A stretch of DNA of 64,000 nt from Pseudomonas fluorescens (GTDB lineage Bacteria > Pseudomonadota > Gammaproteobacteria > Pseudomonadales > Pseudomonadaceae), in contig NZ_MSDF01000021.1 of assembly GCF_002022275.1 (NCBI RefSeq), positions 194,668 to 258,667 of the forward strand. Reading direction: 5' to 3'. Every line of letters begins with the position of its first letter. Positions within the stretch are counted from its first letter, which is position 1. A program made the translations under genes and the position numbers. The notes beneath the pieces are model-generated. The model had not been told where the DNA came from, did not search any database, and worked only from the letters and a program-made list of their open reading frames with translations. Shown one piece after another: positions 15,908 through 25,071 of the stretch.

Positions 15908-18349
15908 TTACTTGCCGGGGGTGAGGGTCAACCTCGTTTTCCCATACGCCTTGTCGAAGTTCTGCGGCTGCATCGGGAAGCTCAGGTATTGCGCCTTGAG
16001 CGAGGGGTCGATGCCATTCGCGTAATTCGGGCTGGCCGGGTTGCCGGACTGGCCGATGCCACCCTGGCCCATCATCGGTTCGGTCTGGCCGAAATCGACG
16101 ATCATGCGCAGCGCCGGCACTTGGGTTGTGTCGAAGCTTTGCCCCCAGCTGTACGGCGCCGGGTTCAGGGTGTTGTGGTCGCCACCGCTGGCAAACGGGC
16201 CGCGAATCACTTGGCCATTGCTGTTTTTCCAGGTGGTGGTGTGCAGCTTGCCCCACTGCCAGGCTTTGTGATCGCCGCCCAACTGGCTGTCGCCGGCGGT
16301 GATTGCGGCGGCGAGGCTGCGGGCGAGAATGGCCGGTTTGTCTTCTTTTTGCGGCGTGCGCGAGTCATCCCAGAACGGGCTGTCTTCGCGGCCCAGCAAG
16401 TGGTCGGCGGTGGCGGAGTAGGACAGGCCGCCATTGCTGACAAAGGCTTTCCAACTGGCACTGTTTTCCGGGCCGAGCTTGTCGAGGAAGATCTGTTTGG
16501 CGCTTTCCTGCAGGAACAGTTCGTAGATCGCTGCGTCGGCAGAGGTCGGTGCGAGGCGACCATCAAACGCCATCAGGCGATTCAGCGTCTCGCGTGCCTT
16601 GCCCGCATCGGCCGCCGGCAACGCATCAATCGCCTGTTTCAGCGGCTGGGCCATGCCCGGTGCCTGGAACATGGTTTTGAGCTTGGCGGCGAACGTGGTG
16701 GTCTGGTCGTACTGCATGGCGATCATGCTGCGGCTGTCGTGCTTGCCCGCATTAGCCAGTTGCGCGAGGCGCTCGCTGCGCTCCGGCGCGTCCCACGAGT
16801 TGGACAGCTGCATGCCATAACCGCGCGGTGCGGTGCGCTGGTTGGCAGTGCCGATCCAGCCCTGGGCCGGGTCCTGGTCGTAGGGGTGCAGCATCGCGTC
16901 GGCGTAACCGTCCCAGTCAAAGCGCGCATCCCCGCCCGGCGAGGGCAGCAGGCCTTCACCTTCACGGCGGTTGGGGAAGCGGCCGGTGACTTGCCAGCCA
17001 ATGTTGGTGGCGTCGGCAAAGATCATGTTCAACGCGATGGCGCGGATTTCACGGGTGGCGTCCGAGGCCTTGCCAGCGTTTTGCGCGCGCGACAGGTCGA
17101 AGAACGCATCCAGGCTCTTGTCGTCCTTGAAGTCGGCCGTTTGCAAGGCCAGGCCGAACCCGGTGGTCAGGGCCTGGCTGCTGTTGAGCAGGGCGCCGTG
17201 GCGGGTTTCGTACACCACTTCGCGAAGCGGCCGCTGGCCCTTGGCGAAGAAGGTTTCGTTACGCACACCGGCCGGTAGCCATTTTCCATTGTTCTCGTAG
17301 TACAGCGCGCTGCCCTGGCGTTTGACCTTTTCCAGGAACAGGTCCTGGGTGTCGCCCTTGACCGAACTCATGCTCCACGCCACTTTGCCGTTGAAGCCGG
17401 ACAACAGCGTCGGCAAACCGGCAATCGAGGCGCCGACGGCCTGGTATTTCGGGGCGCGAATCTGCACGTAGTTCCACGGCGACGGCGCTTGTGGCGCGGC
17501 TGCAAGGTCGCTGGCCAACAGGCTTTTGCCGCTGCGGGCGCGTTGCGGGCCGATCGCCCAGTTGCTCGAGGTGGTGACGGCCAGCGCGTTGAGGCTGTTC
17601 AGTTGCTGGCCGACGGCTTCCAGCCCGGCGAGCCCGGTGATCTGGTCCAGGTTCACGCCCTTGAGTTTTTCGGTTTCTTCCAGCGGAATCGGCTCATCTG
17701 GCGCGCTTGGAGTCAGCCAGGCGAGTTTGTCGACGCCAACTTTCTGCGCCAGCACCAGCGACGACAGTTCTTCCTGCAAGTTGCTCGACTCGCTGAAATT
17801 CAGCAGGCAGAACAGCAGCGCCGAATCTTCCGGCTTCCAGTACTCGGGCTTGTAGCCGGTCTGGGTCAGGTCCGGCGGCAGCTTGTCGCGGTAGCGGAAC
17901 AGGTAGGCGTTGACGCCCCGCGCATAGACTTCGAAGAAGCGCTTGAGGTGTGGGCTGGAGGCGTTATACAGCTCGCCGGCGCTTTTTTTCAGGTTGACCG
18001 CGCGCATGAAACGGTCGACGTCGAGCACTTCAGGGCCGGACATTTCCGCCAGACGGCCCTGAGCCAGCAGGCGCAGGGTGACCATCTGCGTAATGCGGTC
18101 GCTGGCGTGCACATAACCGAGGCTGAACAGCGCGTCGTGGAAGGTGTTGCTCTCGATCAGCGGCATGCCTTGGGCATTGCGGCGCACCGACACATTCTGT
18201 GCAAGGCCTTTGATCGGCTGCACGCCGGCAACCGGCGGCAGGGTGTCCTGGGTGCTCTGGAGCTGGCAACCGGCCAGGCTTAACGCACTGGCCACTGCCG
18301 CGGCAACGCCGAACCGGGGAAGAAAATGTGAGAGGGCTGGCGAGGCCAT
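15908..18349 (-). CDS. QuiP-like penicillin/acyl-homoserine-lactone acylase family lipoprotein
   Basis: 813 residues of the Ntn-hydrolase acylase family, made as a precursor that self-cleaves into two chains. N-terminal lipobox SLAGC; the start MASPALSHFLPRFG and the block GVQPIKGLAQNVSVRRNAQGMPLIE match my memory of P. aeruginosa QuiP (about 847 residues). The likely nucleophile is Ser261 in TTSSNWAIGP, the new N-terminus of the beta chain. Two oddities: the usual ANDxH block after it reads ASDLAAA, and about 30 residues are missing near the C-terminus compared with QuiP. It may be a diverged paralogue with altered activity on acyl amides. Confidence 0.8.
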   Translation of the reverse strand: MASPALSHFLPRFGVAAAVASALSLAGCQLQSTQDTLPPVAGVQPIKGLAQNVSVRRNAQGMPLIESNTFHDALFSLGYVHASDRITQMVTLRLLAQGRLAEMSGPEVLDVDRFMRAVNLKKSAGELYNASSPHLKRFFEVYARGVNAYLFRYRDKLPPDLTQTGYKPEYWKPEDSALLFCLLNFSESSNLQEELSSLVLAQKVGVDKLAWLTPSAPDEPIPLEETEKLKGVNLDQITGLAGLEAVGQQLNSLNALAVTTSSNWAIGPQRARSGKSLLASDLAAAPQAPSPWNYVQIRAPKYQAVGASIAGLPTLLSGFNGKVAWSMSSVKGDTQDLFLEKVKRQGSALYYENNGKWLPAGVRNETFFAKGQRPLREVVYETRHGALLNSSQALTTGFGLALQTADFKDDKSLDAFFDLSRAQNAGKASDATREIRAIALNMIFADATNIGWQVTGRFPNRREGEGLLPSPGGDARFDWDGYADAMLHPYDQDPAQGWIGTANQRTAPRGYGMQLSNSWDAPERSERLAQLANAGKHDSRSMIAMQYDQTTTFAAKLKTMFQAPGMAQPLKQAIDALPAADAGKARETLNRLMAFDGRLAPTSADAAIYELFLQESAKQIFLDKLGPENSASWKAFVSNGGLSYSATADHLLGREDSPFWDDSRTPQKEDKPAILARSLAAAITAGDSQLGGDHKAWQWGKLHTTTWKNSNGQVIRGPFASGGDHNTLNPAPYSWGQSFDTTQVPALRMIVDFGQTEPMMGQGGIGQSGNPASPNYANGIDPSLKAQYLSFPMQPQNFDKAYGKTRLTLTPGK

Positions 18350-18454
18350 GGCAAAGCTCCTGCGGGGGGTAGCGTCATTAAAGGCGCTACGTTAGTGAGC
18401 GCGGCGAAACGACGCAAGCAGGAGTTTGGGTAATTTTGAGCCGGGCGGCGATCA

Positions 18455-18580
18455 ATGTGGGAGCTGGCTTGTGTGGGAGCTGGCTTGCCTGCGATGCAGG
18501 CACCTCGGTATGTCAGTTGTACTGAGGTGATGCTATCGCAGGCAAGCCAGCTCCCACAAAAGGCAGATCCCACACAAGCC
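18455..18580. repeat. Compound REP element
   Basis: A partial unit (ATGTGGGAGCTGGCTTGTG) runs directly into a full REP pair whose arms are GTGGGAGCTGGCTTGCC and GGCAAGCCAGCTCCCAC, followed by a degenerate CCCACACAAGCC. It looks like one REP inserted into or duplicated next to another. Confidence 0.85.
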
Positions 18581-18594
18581 TGTTCACACGTGGA

Positions 18595-19239
18595 TCAGGC
18601 TTTCGGCGGGTTTACTTTCTGCACCAACTCATAGGCCCGAACAGTCGCCGGCCGTTCCTTGATGCTGTTGAACCAGCGCTGCACGTGTGGGAAATCTTCC
18701 AGGCGCTGGCTCTGGCGCTCGTGGGAAGCAATCCACGGGTAGATGGCCATGTCGGCAATGCTGTAATCCTCGCCCGCGACGAACGGTCGATCTGCCAGGC
18801 GGCGGTCCAGTACGCCATACAAGCGCGCGGTTTCATCCACATAGCGCTTGATCGCGTAGGGGATTTTCTCGGGTGCGAACTGGCTGAAATGGTGATTCTG
18901 CCCCGCCATCGGCCCCAGCCCGCCCATTTGCCAGAACAGCCATTGCAGGGTTTCCTGGCGACCGCGCAGGTCTTTGGGGATGAACTGGCCGATTTTTTTC
19001 GCGAGGTACAGCAAGATGGCGCCGGATTCGAACAGTGAAATCGGCGCGCCGCCGTCGCTCGGGTTGTGATCGACGATGGCCGGAATACGGTTGTTGGGAG
19101 CGATCTTCAGGAAGTCCGGTTTGAACTGGTCGCCCTGGCCGATGTTGATCGGGTGCACCTCGTAGGGCAGGCCGGCTTCTTCCAGGAACAGCGAAACTTT
19201 GTGACCGTTGGGGGTAGTCCAGTAATACAGGTCGATCAT
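18595..19239 (-). CDS. yfcG: Glutathione S-transferase, YfcG/YghU type
   Basis: 214 residues from ATG 19239 (MIDLYYWTTPNGHKVSLFLE), preceded by GGAGAG. The N-terminal TTPNGHK, the APNNRIPAIVDH loop and LFESGAILLYLA (glutathione binding), and the C-terminal LQWLFWQMGGLGPMAGQNHHF block match E. coli YfcG, a disulfide-bond reductase that uses glutathione without a catalytic Cys. Cytoplasmic. It appears monocistronic. Confidence 0.88.
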   Translation of the reverse strand: MIDLYYWTTPNGHKVSLFLEEAGLPYEVHPINIGQGDQFKPDFLKIAPNNRIPAIVDHNPSDGGAPISLFESGAILLYLAKKIGQFIPKDLRGRQETLQWLFWQMGGLGPMAGQNHHFSQFAPEKIPYAIKRYVDETARLYGVLDRRLADRPFVAGEDYSIADMAIYPWIASHERQSQRLEDFPHVQRWFNSIKERPATVRAYELVQKVNPPKA

Positions 19240-19344
19240 GAAGCTCTCCAAAAGTGGTGATGCTTGAGCGAATGCCTGTAGGTATAGGTAATGTTCCACT
19301 GACGAAAATTCAATGAAACATTTGCGCATACCCTTAGAAGCAAC

Positions 19345-20130
19345 TTACACAGGACCGTCCACCAGCACTTGCAACGACTGCTGCGAGCAGCGCTCGATGC
19401 GCGCCCGCACGCGGTACACCTCGGCGAACATCAGGGGTTCGAGCACCGCATCCGCTTCTCCGCTGGCATACAGCCGGCCTTCGCGCAGCACGGCGATACG
19501 GTCGGCAAAACGCGCGGCGAGGTTGATGTCGTGCAGCACTACCACGGCGATCAGGTTGTGTTCACGCACCAGAGTGCGCACGCAGTCCATGACTTTCAGC
19601 TGGTAGTTGAGGTCGAGGGCGCTGGTGGGTTCGTCGAGCAGCATCACCTGTGGGCGGCGCGCGATCAGTTGAGCGAGGCTGACCAACTGGCGCTGGCCGC
19701 CGGACAAGGTGCTTAACAGTTGATCGGCCAAATGCGCGATGCCGATGCGCTGCAACGCCTCGAACGCCTCGCGCAGGCAGGCGTCGCCGGACAGCGGGAT
19801 GCCATCAACCTCTGCCACGCGCAACGCGGCGATCACACTTTCCATCACGCTGAGGCTCAACCCCGGCGGCAAGTTTTGCGGCATGTAAGTGACGCGTCGC
19901 GCACGCTCGCCGACGGACATGGCCGACAGGTCGAGGTCACCCAGTCGCACAACGCCTGTCATCTTTTCCAGCCCGGCCACGGCGCGCAGCAAGGTGGATT
20001 TGCCTGCGCCGTTAGGGCCGATCAAGGCGGTCAGGCTGCCGTGGGGCAGGGTGGGCAGGCTCAGGTCATGCAGAATCTGGCGCCGTCCGTAACTGACGTT
20101 CGCGGTGTGTACCGATAATCCCGCACTCAT
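19345..20130 (-). CDS. Iron-siderophore ABC transporter ATPase (FecE/FepC family)
   Basis: 261 residues from ATG 20130 (MSAGLSVHTANVSYG), whose first bases overlap the permease stop (ATGA). Walker A GPNGAGKST, signature LSGGQRQLVSLAQLIARRPQVMLLDEPTSALD, switch His in VLHDINLA. It energises siderophore import with the permease just upstream on the minus strand and the binding protein at 21352-22467. Confidence 0.95.
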   Translation of the reverse strand: MSAGLSVHTANVSYGRRQILHDLSLPTLPHGSLTALIGPNGAGKSTLLRAVAGLEKMTGVVRLGDLDLSAMSVGERARRVTYMPQNLPPGLSLSVMESVIAALRVAEVDGIPLSGDACLREAFEALQRIGIAHLADQLLSTLSGGQRQLVSLAQLIARRPQVMLLDEPTSALDLNYQLKVMDCVRTLVREHNLIAVVVLHDINLAARFADRIAVLREGRLYASGEADAVLEPLMFAEVYRVRARIERCSQQSLQVLVDGPV

Positions 20131-21185
20131 AACTGCCTCCCGCGCTTGAACACCAGCACCACGAAAATCGGCACGCCCACCAACGCGGTGACGATGCCCA
20201 CCGGCACGATCACGCCGGGCATGATCAGCTTGCTGGCAATCGACGACAACGACAGCAGCAAGGCGCCGGTCAAGGCGCTGGCCGGCAGCAGGAAACGTTG
20301 GTCTTCGCCCACCAGAATCCGCGCAATATGCGGACCGACCAGGCCGATAAAACCGATGGTGCCTACAAACGCCACGGCGGTGGCCGACAACAGGCTGATG
20401 CGCAACAACGAGAAAAACCGCAGGCGCTTCACGTCCACGCCGAAGCTTTGCGCACGGTCTTCCCCCATGCGCAGCAAAGTCAGACGCGAGGCGGCGGCGA
20501 AGGAAAAGGGCATCACCACCGCGACCACGAAGGCGAGAATACCGAGTTTGTCCCAATTGGCGCGGGTCACGCTGCCCAAGGTCCAGAACACCAGCTGTTG
20601 CAGCACGTCTTCGGTGGCGACCAACTGCAACAAGGCCACTACGGCGTTGCAACTGAACACCAGCGCAATGCCGAACAGCACCAGGCTTTCTACCCCGGCG
20701 CCGCGCAGGCGGGACATGGCTTGCAGCAAAAAAACCGACGCGGCGGCGAAGACAAAGGCCGAGATGGAGATGGCCGTATTCGCCGACACCCAGAGCGTAG
20801 TCACCGGAAACACAATGACCAGCGATGCACCCAACGCCGCCGCCGACGACACGCCGAGGGTAAACGGGCTGGCCAGCGGGTTATTCAAAATCGCCTGCAT
20901 CTCGGCCCCGGCCAGCGACAGCGCGCAACCGACCAGCACGGCCATCAGGGCGTAGGGCAGGCGCACGTTCCAGATGATCACCTGGTCGGTGGCGCTCAGG
21001 TGGGAGGGGTGCAGAATGCCGTCGAGCAATGCCAGCAGGCCCATGCCGGAAGGGCCGCTGGCGAGGTCTACCAGAATGGCGCAGACCAGCGCAGTGCCGA
21101 GCAACGCCAGCAGCCAGGCACGCCGCGCGAGCAAACGGCGGTAGCCTTGCGTGGCGCTGGCGAGGTCGAGGGTTTGAGTGGTCAT
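20127..21185 (-). CDS. Iron-siderophore ABC transporter permease (FecCD family)
   Basis: 352 residues with about ten hydrophobic segments and the FecCD hallmarks ALVGCALSLAGAEMQAILNNPLASPFTLGVSSAA and FVGTIGFIGLVGPHIARILVGEDQR. Only one permease gene is present, so it should form a homodimer like BtuC. It is separated from the binding-protein gene by a REP pair but is on the same strand. Confidence 0.95.
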   Translation of the reverse strand: MTTQTLDLASATQGYRRLLARRAWLLALLGTALVCAILVDLASGPSGMGLLALLDGILHPSHLSATDQVIIWNVRLPYALMAVLVGCALSLAGAEMQAILNNPLASPFTLGVSSAAALGASLVIVFPVTTLWVSANTAISISAFVFAAASVFLLQAMSRLRGAGVESLVLFGIALVFSCNAVVALLQLVATEDVLQQLVFWTLGSVTRANWDKLGILAFVVAVVMPFSFAAASRLTLLRMGEDRAQSFGVDVKRLRFFSLLRISLLSATAVAFVGTIGFIGLVGPHIARILVGEDQRFLLPASALTGALLLSLSSIASKLIMPGVIVPVGIVTALVGVPIFVVLVFKRGRQL

Positions 21186-21232
21186 GGGATTCGCATTCTT
21201 GAGAACAATGAAATCCCTGAGGGAACACGGTC

Positions 21233-21324
21233 AATGTGGGAGCTGGCTTGCCTGCGATAGCGGTGTGTCAGTCACTGAATGGGTGACTGAAATTCCGTCA
21301 TCGCAGGCAAGCCAGCTCCCACAC
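21233..21324. repeat. REP pair (REPIN) inside the siderophore operon
   Basis: Arms AATGTGGGAGCTGGCTTGCC and GGCAAGCCAGCTCCCACA with inner TGCGATAGCGG and CCGTCATCGCA. It lies between the binding-protein gene and the permease gene, which are otherwise arranged as one operon. Confidence 0.9.
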
Positions 21325-21351
21325 TGACTGCATTCCTGCAGGGAGATAGGG

Positions 21352-22467
21352 TTACTTGGTTTTACTGTCAATCCAGTAAGCACCCTGCAACGGCATCCCC
21401 AGGAACTGACTATTGATCTGCTCCATGGTCGCCTGCGGATCCAGCTTGGCGAACAACTCCGGGTGCACCCACTTGGCCAGCACTTCAATCGCCAGCAGGT
21501 TGTACGGGGAGTTATAGAAGTCATGCCACAGGCCGTGGGCATTGCCTTCGCGGATCGCACGAAGGTTGGCGAATTCCGGGCGCGCCAACACGCGGTCGAA
21601 CGCCTCCCGTGCTTCATCCGTGCTGACACCCGCTCCGAGGATCAGCCCCGGTTTGTGGTTGCCGGTGGCCACGTACACATCCGGATCAGCTTTCAGTGCG
21701 TACTCGACACTGATATCGCCCAGCGCCCCCGGCACCACGTCGGCGGCGATATTGCGCCCGCCGACCAGCTTGATCACTTCGCCCATGCCGCTTTTGCCAG
21801 TGGTGTGCCCCGGCGCCTGCCAGGCACCGGCCAGCAGTTCCAGGAACACGCTCGGTCGCGGGCTGGCTGGCAGCGTGGCGACGGCGTCGGTGATGGCCTT
21901 GATGTGCTGGTCATAGAAACTCAGGAACGCTTTGGCCTGGGTTTCACGGCCCAATGCCTCACCCAGCGCCTGCATGCTGGTGTGGGTGCCTTGCACCGGG
22001 TTGATGCGGAAGTCGACGAACAGCACCGGGATGCCGGCTTTGGCCAGCACATCGGCCACCGGGCTGTGTTCGGTCGGGCCATGGCCGGAAATACTGAACA
22101 CCGCGAGGTCAGGTTTGAGCGAAAGAATTTCCTCGGCGCTGACGCTTTGTTCCGACGCTTGCCCGATCAACGGGATGTCTTTCACCGTGGGAAATTTCGC
22201 CACGTAGGCGTTGTAGGTGTGCTGGTCCAGCAGCTTCAAATCGTTCTGCCAGCCGACGATGCGCTGGAATGGCGCGTCTTTGTCGAGCAGGGCAAACGCC
22301 GAAATCAACCGGCCTTCGCCGAGCACCACGCGTTTGACGTCGTCTTTCACCTCGACCTTGCGGCCCAGTACGTCGGTGACTTCATGGGCGGCGGCGGTTT
22401 CGGCGTGGCCGAGGACCAGCGCGGCGAACAGCACGCCGAACTTGAGCAAGTGACGGGGTTTGAGCAT
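21352..22467 (-). CDS. Periplasmic iron-siderophore binding protein (FepB/BtuF-like)
   Basis: 371 residues from ATG 22467 (MLKPRHLLKFGVLFAALVLG), with a cleavable signal peptide ending near ETAAA. It has the cobalamin/Fe-siderophore binding-domain pattern: DVLGRKVEVKDDVKRVVLGEGRL, LKPDLAVFSISG, IPVLFVDFRINP and KADPDVYVATGN. It delivers a ferric complex to the FecCD-type permease. It follows the TonB receptor gene by 25 bases on the same strand, so both are probably one Fur-controlled transcript. Confidence 0.9.
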   Translation of the reverse strand: MLKPRHLLKFGVLFAALVLGHAETAAAHEVTDVLGRKVEVKDDVKRVVLGEGRLISAFALLDKDAPFQRIVGWQNDLKLLDQHTYNAYVAKFPTVKDIPLIGQASEQSVSAEEILSLKPDLAVFSISGHGPTEHSPVADVLAKAGIPVLFVDFRINPVQGTHTSMQALGEALGRETQAKAFLSFYDQHIKAITDAVATLPASPRPSVFLELLAGAWQAPGHTTGKSGMGEVIKLVGGRNIAADVVPGALGDISVEYALKADPDVYVATGNHKPGLILGAGVSTDEAREAFDRVLARPEFANLRAIREGNAHGLWHDFYNSPYNLLAIEVLAKWVHPELFAKLDPQATMEQINSQFLGMPLQGAYWIDSKTK

Positions 22468-22492
22468 GGAAAGGACTCCGGTTGAGGGGAAA

Positions 22493-24874
22493 TCAGAATT
22501 CATAATCGACACTGGCCGTGAGGGTGCGCCCGGCGCCTGGAATGCCGTAGAGCTGGAAGCCGTCGAGGGAAGCGCCGATCTGGCTGTAATAAAACGTGTT
22601 GAACACGTTGTTCAGGTTGAGGTTGACCGTGGTGGCCTTGTTCACCTTGTATTGCGCGGCCACGTTGCTCAGCCAGTAACCCGGGGCTTTTTCGTTGTCG
22701 CGCACGTAGATGGCGTTGACCCCGGACGGGCCGTTGGCGTAGCTGCTGTTGTTGTTCAACCCACCGACATACTTGTTGTCGCTGTAGCGGCGACGGCCGA
22801 CGTATTGCTCGCCGTAGCTCAGGCTCAGCGCATCGGTGACGGCGTAGGTGGTCCACAGGTTGGCGGTCAGGTCGGGCACGTTCTTGGCTTCGCTGCCTTT
22901 GTTGATGCCTTTGGTCTGGGTGCTCTTGAGCGCCGAGAAGCCGGCGTAGGCGGTCCAGCGCGGCGTGATATTGCCTTGCAGGCCAAGCTCGACGCCGTCT
23001 ACACGCTTGGCGGGCAAGGCACGCACCGGCGCGGATTCGCCGTCCTGGTATTCCCAGGCGTTGTCCAGTTCAGTGCGAAAAATCGCCGCCGTGACGTTGA
23101 GCAGGTCGCGGGCAATGTCCCACTTGGTGCCTATTTCATAGGTTTTCGACTTGGCCGGGCTGTAGTTGCTGGTGGTGGCGGCGCCGTAAATCTGGTTGTT
23201 GGTTGACGCACCGAGCGCCGACGGTTGCGCCGCCTCGCTGTAGGACACGTAGATGCTGCCATTGGGCAACGGCTTGTACACCGCGCCGACGCGGCCGCTG
23301 ACGGCGCCGTCGGTGCTGCTGATATCGGCCTGGCCACGCTGGGTGGTCTGGGCGCGCCAGTTGTCGTAGCGCAGCGAGCCGAGCACCTGCCATTGCTCGT
23401 TGAGGGTGACGGTGTCGCCGGCATAAATACCGGCATTGTCGATCACCGAGCGCGGGTCGCCTTCGCCCTTGGTTACATAGGTGCTGGCGAAGCTGTGGCT
23501 CGGGTCGTTCATGTCGAAGAACAGGTCGCCGGCGGGCACTTCGGCGTTGCGTTTCAGGCCGCCGTAGGTCTCGTGATAGAACTCAAGGCCCGAGACGACC
23601 GCATGTTGCAGGCTGCCGGTGTTGAATTTGAAACTGAAGTCGGTCTGGTTATCGAGGATGGTGTAGCGCTTGGACAAACCGAAATCGCTGCCGCGCAGGA
23701 TGCCGTAGCCGGTGTTGCTGTTATTCACGTAGTCGGTGTAGGCATTTACCGTGCTGCCGGGCACTTGGCTGATTGGGCCTACACCCGTGTAGCCCAAGGT
23801 CGCACAGCGGGCGCCGCTGCAGGTCTTCTTGCCGTTGGCGTCTGCAGTGAAGAAACGCGCCGGGGACAGCACGGCGAAGTTGTCGCTGCGTTCCCAACGG
23901 GTCTGGTTGCGCAGGTTGGCTTCATTCCAGTCGAAATCATGTTCGAAACGCGCGGTCAGCGAGGTGGTTTCGTTCTGTTGGGTGTAGAGGCTGGAGTCGC
24001 CGTACCAGTTCGAACGCTTCACGCCGGGCATGCGGTCACCATCGGTGCCACGCTGGATCGGCACGCCACCGTCGGGGGTGTTGGTGTCTTTCTGGTAGAA
24101 AGTGTCGACGAAAAACCGCGTGTCGGTGCCCAGGCCGAAGCCGAACGAGGTGGCGATGCCCCAGCGGTCGTAGTCCACGTCGTCGCGCTCGGCCACCTGG
24201 TTGTAGTGCTTCATCAGGTTGATGCGTACGGCGGTGGTGTCGTTGATCTGTTTATTCAGGTCGGCCGTGAGGCGACGATAGCTGTCGGTGCCGATGCCGG
24301 CGGCGACTTTGTTGGCGTCGCCCAGGTGCGCTTCTTTACTCACCAGATTGACGCTGCCGCCCACGGCAGACACACCGGATTCGATGGAGCCGGTGCCCTT
24401 GAACACTTCGGCCTGTTGCAGGTTGAAGGTGTCGGTGCGGGTCGACATGCCGGCATCGCGCACGCCGTCGACGGTCAGGCTTTGCTCCGAAGAAAAACCG
24501 CGAATCGAAAACAGATCACCCCAGCCCAAATTGCCCTCGCCGGACATGAAAGTGATGCCCGGCACGTTGCGCAACACTTCCTGCAGGGTCTGCGCGTTCT
24601 GTTCCTTGAGCACTTGCTGCGGCACGATGGTCACGCTTTGCGGCGCGTCGAGCAGCGGCTGGCTGATTTTCGCGGAGGTCACGCGGTCGACTTTGAAGGT
24701 GGAAGTGGCTTCACCGTCGACCTTGATTTCGGGCAGGCTTACCACCGAATCATTCGAGGTGGCCGCAGGCGCATCGGCCCAGGCATTTGGCGCAACGCTG
24801 CCGGCGGCCAGCAGGCCGAACATCGGAGCGAGGGTGGTTTGCAGTGTGTGGCGGTGGGGCGTGGGCGATGACAT
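22493..24874 (-). CDS. TonB-dependent catecholate-type siderophore receptor (Fiu-like)
   Basis: 793 residues. Signal peptide to about residue 34 (NAWADA), plug domain (SQPLLDAPQSVTIVPQQVLKE, VPGITFMSGEG, DGVRDAGMSTRTDTFNLQQAEVFKGTGSIESG) and a 22-strand barrel ending in a C-terminal aromatic residue (SVDYEF). The DTFN/EVFKG plug block, NTPDGGVP and KRVDGVELGLQGNITPRW resemble E. coli Fiu, which takes ferric mono-catechols. A TonB box near VSLPEIKV cannot be fixed by eye. It is first in the operon, with a candidate Fur box upstream and a divergent two-component system. Confidence 0.9.
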   Translation of the reverse strand: MSSPTPHRHTLQTTLAPMFGLLAAGSVAPNAWADAPAATSNDSVVSLPEIKVDGEATSTFKVDRVTSAKISQPLLDAPQSVTIVPQQVLKEQNAQTLQEVLRNVPGITFMSGEGNLGWGDLFSIRGFSSEQSLTVDGVRDAGMSTRTDTFNLQQAEVFKGTGSIESGVSAVGGSVNLVSKEAHLGDANKVAAGIGTDSYRRLTADLNKQINDTTAVRINLMKHYNQVAERDDVDYDRWGIATSFGFGLGTDTRFFVDTFYQKDTNTPDGGVPIQRGTDGDRMPGVKRSNWYGDSSLYTQQNETTSLTARFEHDFDWNEANLRNQTRWERSDNFAVLSPARFFTADANGKKTCSGARCATLGYTGVGPISQVPGSTVNAYTDYVNNSNTGYGILRGSDFGLSKRYTILDNQTDFSFKFNTGSLQHAVVSGLEFYHETYGGLKRNAEVPAGDLFFDMNDPSHSFASTYVTKGEGDPRSVIDNAGIYAGDTVTLNEQWQVLGSLRYDNWRAQTTQRGQADISSTDGAVSGRVGAVYKPLPNGSIYVSYSEAAQPSALGASTNNQIYGAATTSNYSPAKSKTYEIGTKWDIARDLLNVTAAIFRTELDNAWEYQDGESAPVRALPAKRVDGVELGLQGNITPRWTAYAGFSALKSTQTKGINKGSEAKNVPDLTANLWTTYAVTDALSLSYGEQYVGRRRYSDNKYVGGLNNNSSYANGPSGVNAIYVRDNEKAPGYWLSNVAAQYKVNKATTVNLNLNNVFNTFYYSQIGASLDGFQLYGIPGAGRTLTASVDYEF

Positions 24875-24892
24875 GGGCAGTGATCCGAGTCT

Positions 24893-24913
24893 AAATTACA
24901 ATTACTCTCATTT
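24893..24913 (-). promoter_or_regulatory. Candidate Fur box of the siderophore operon
   Basis: On the minus strand the site reads AAATGAGAGTAATTGTAATT, close to the Pseudomonas-type Fur box with TGAGAAT and ATTNTCA half-sites (TGAGAGT-A-ATTGTAA). It lies 19 bases upstream of the receptor start codon, suitable for overlap with its promoter. Confidence 0.6.
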
Positions 24914-25071
24914 AGGTTCGGTAGTCTAAAGAGCGATTTCCCCCGTCATACCCCGGGTTTGTATCGCGGATGCGTGATTATCGTTTCCTACAACATTCCA
25001 TTACATTTGCACCCACTGCTGGCTGAACTTTCGGCTAGATCCTGCGTTTTGAGTTTTCGGATTGATTGCCC

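Noticed and set aside
20131..20652. N-terminal extension of the siderophore ATPase
   Set aside because: This in-frame stretch overlaps the permease gene in another frame; the ATPase begins at ATG 20130 with the usual ATGA overlap.
23225..24871. 548-codon open frame on the plus strand
   Set aside because: It is antisense to the TonB receptor, whose motifs are unmistakable; the translation is low-complexity Val/Gly/Ala typical of a high-GC shadow frame.
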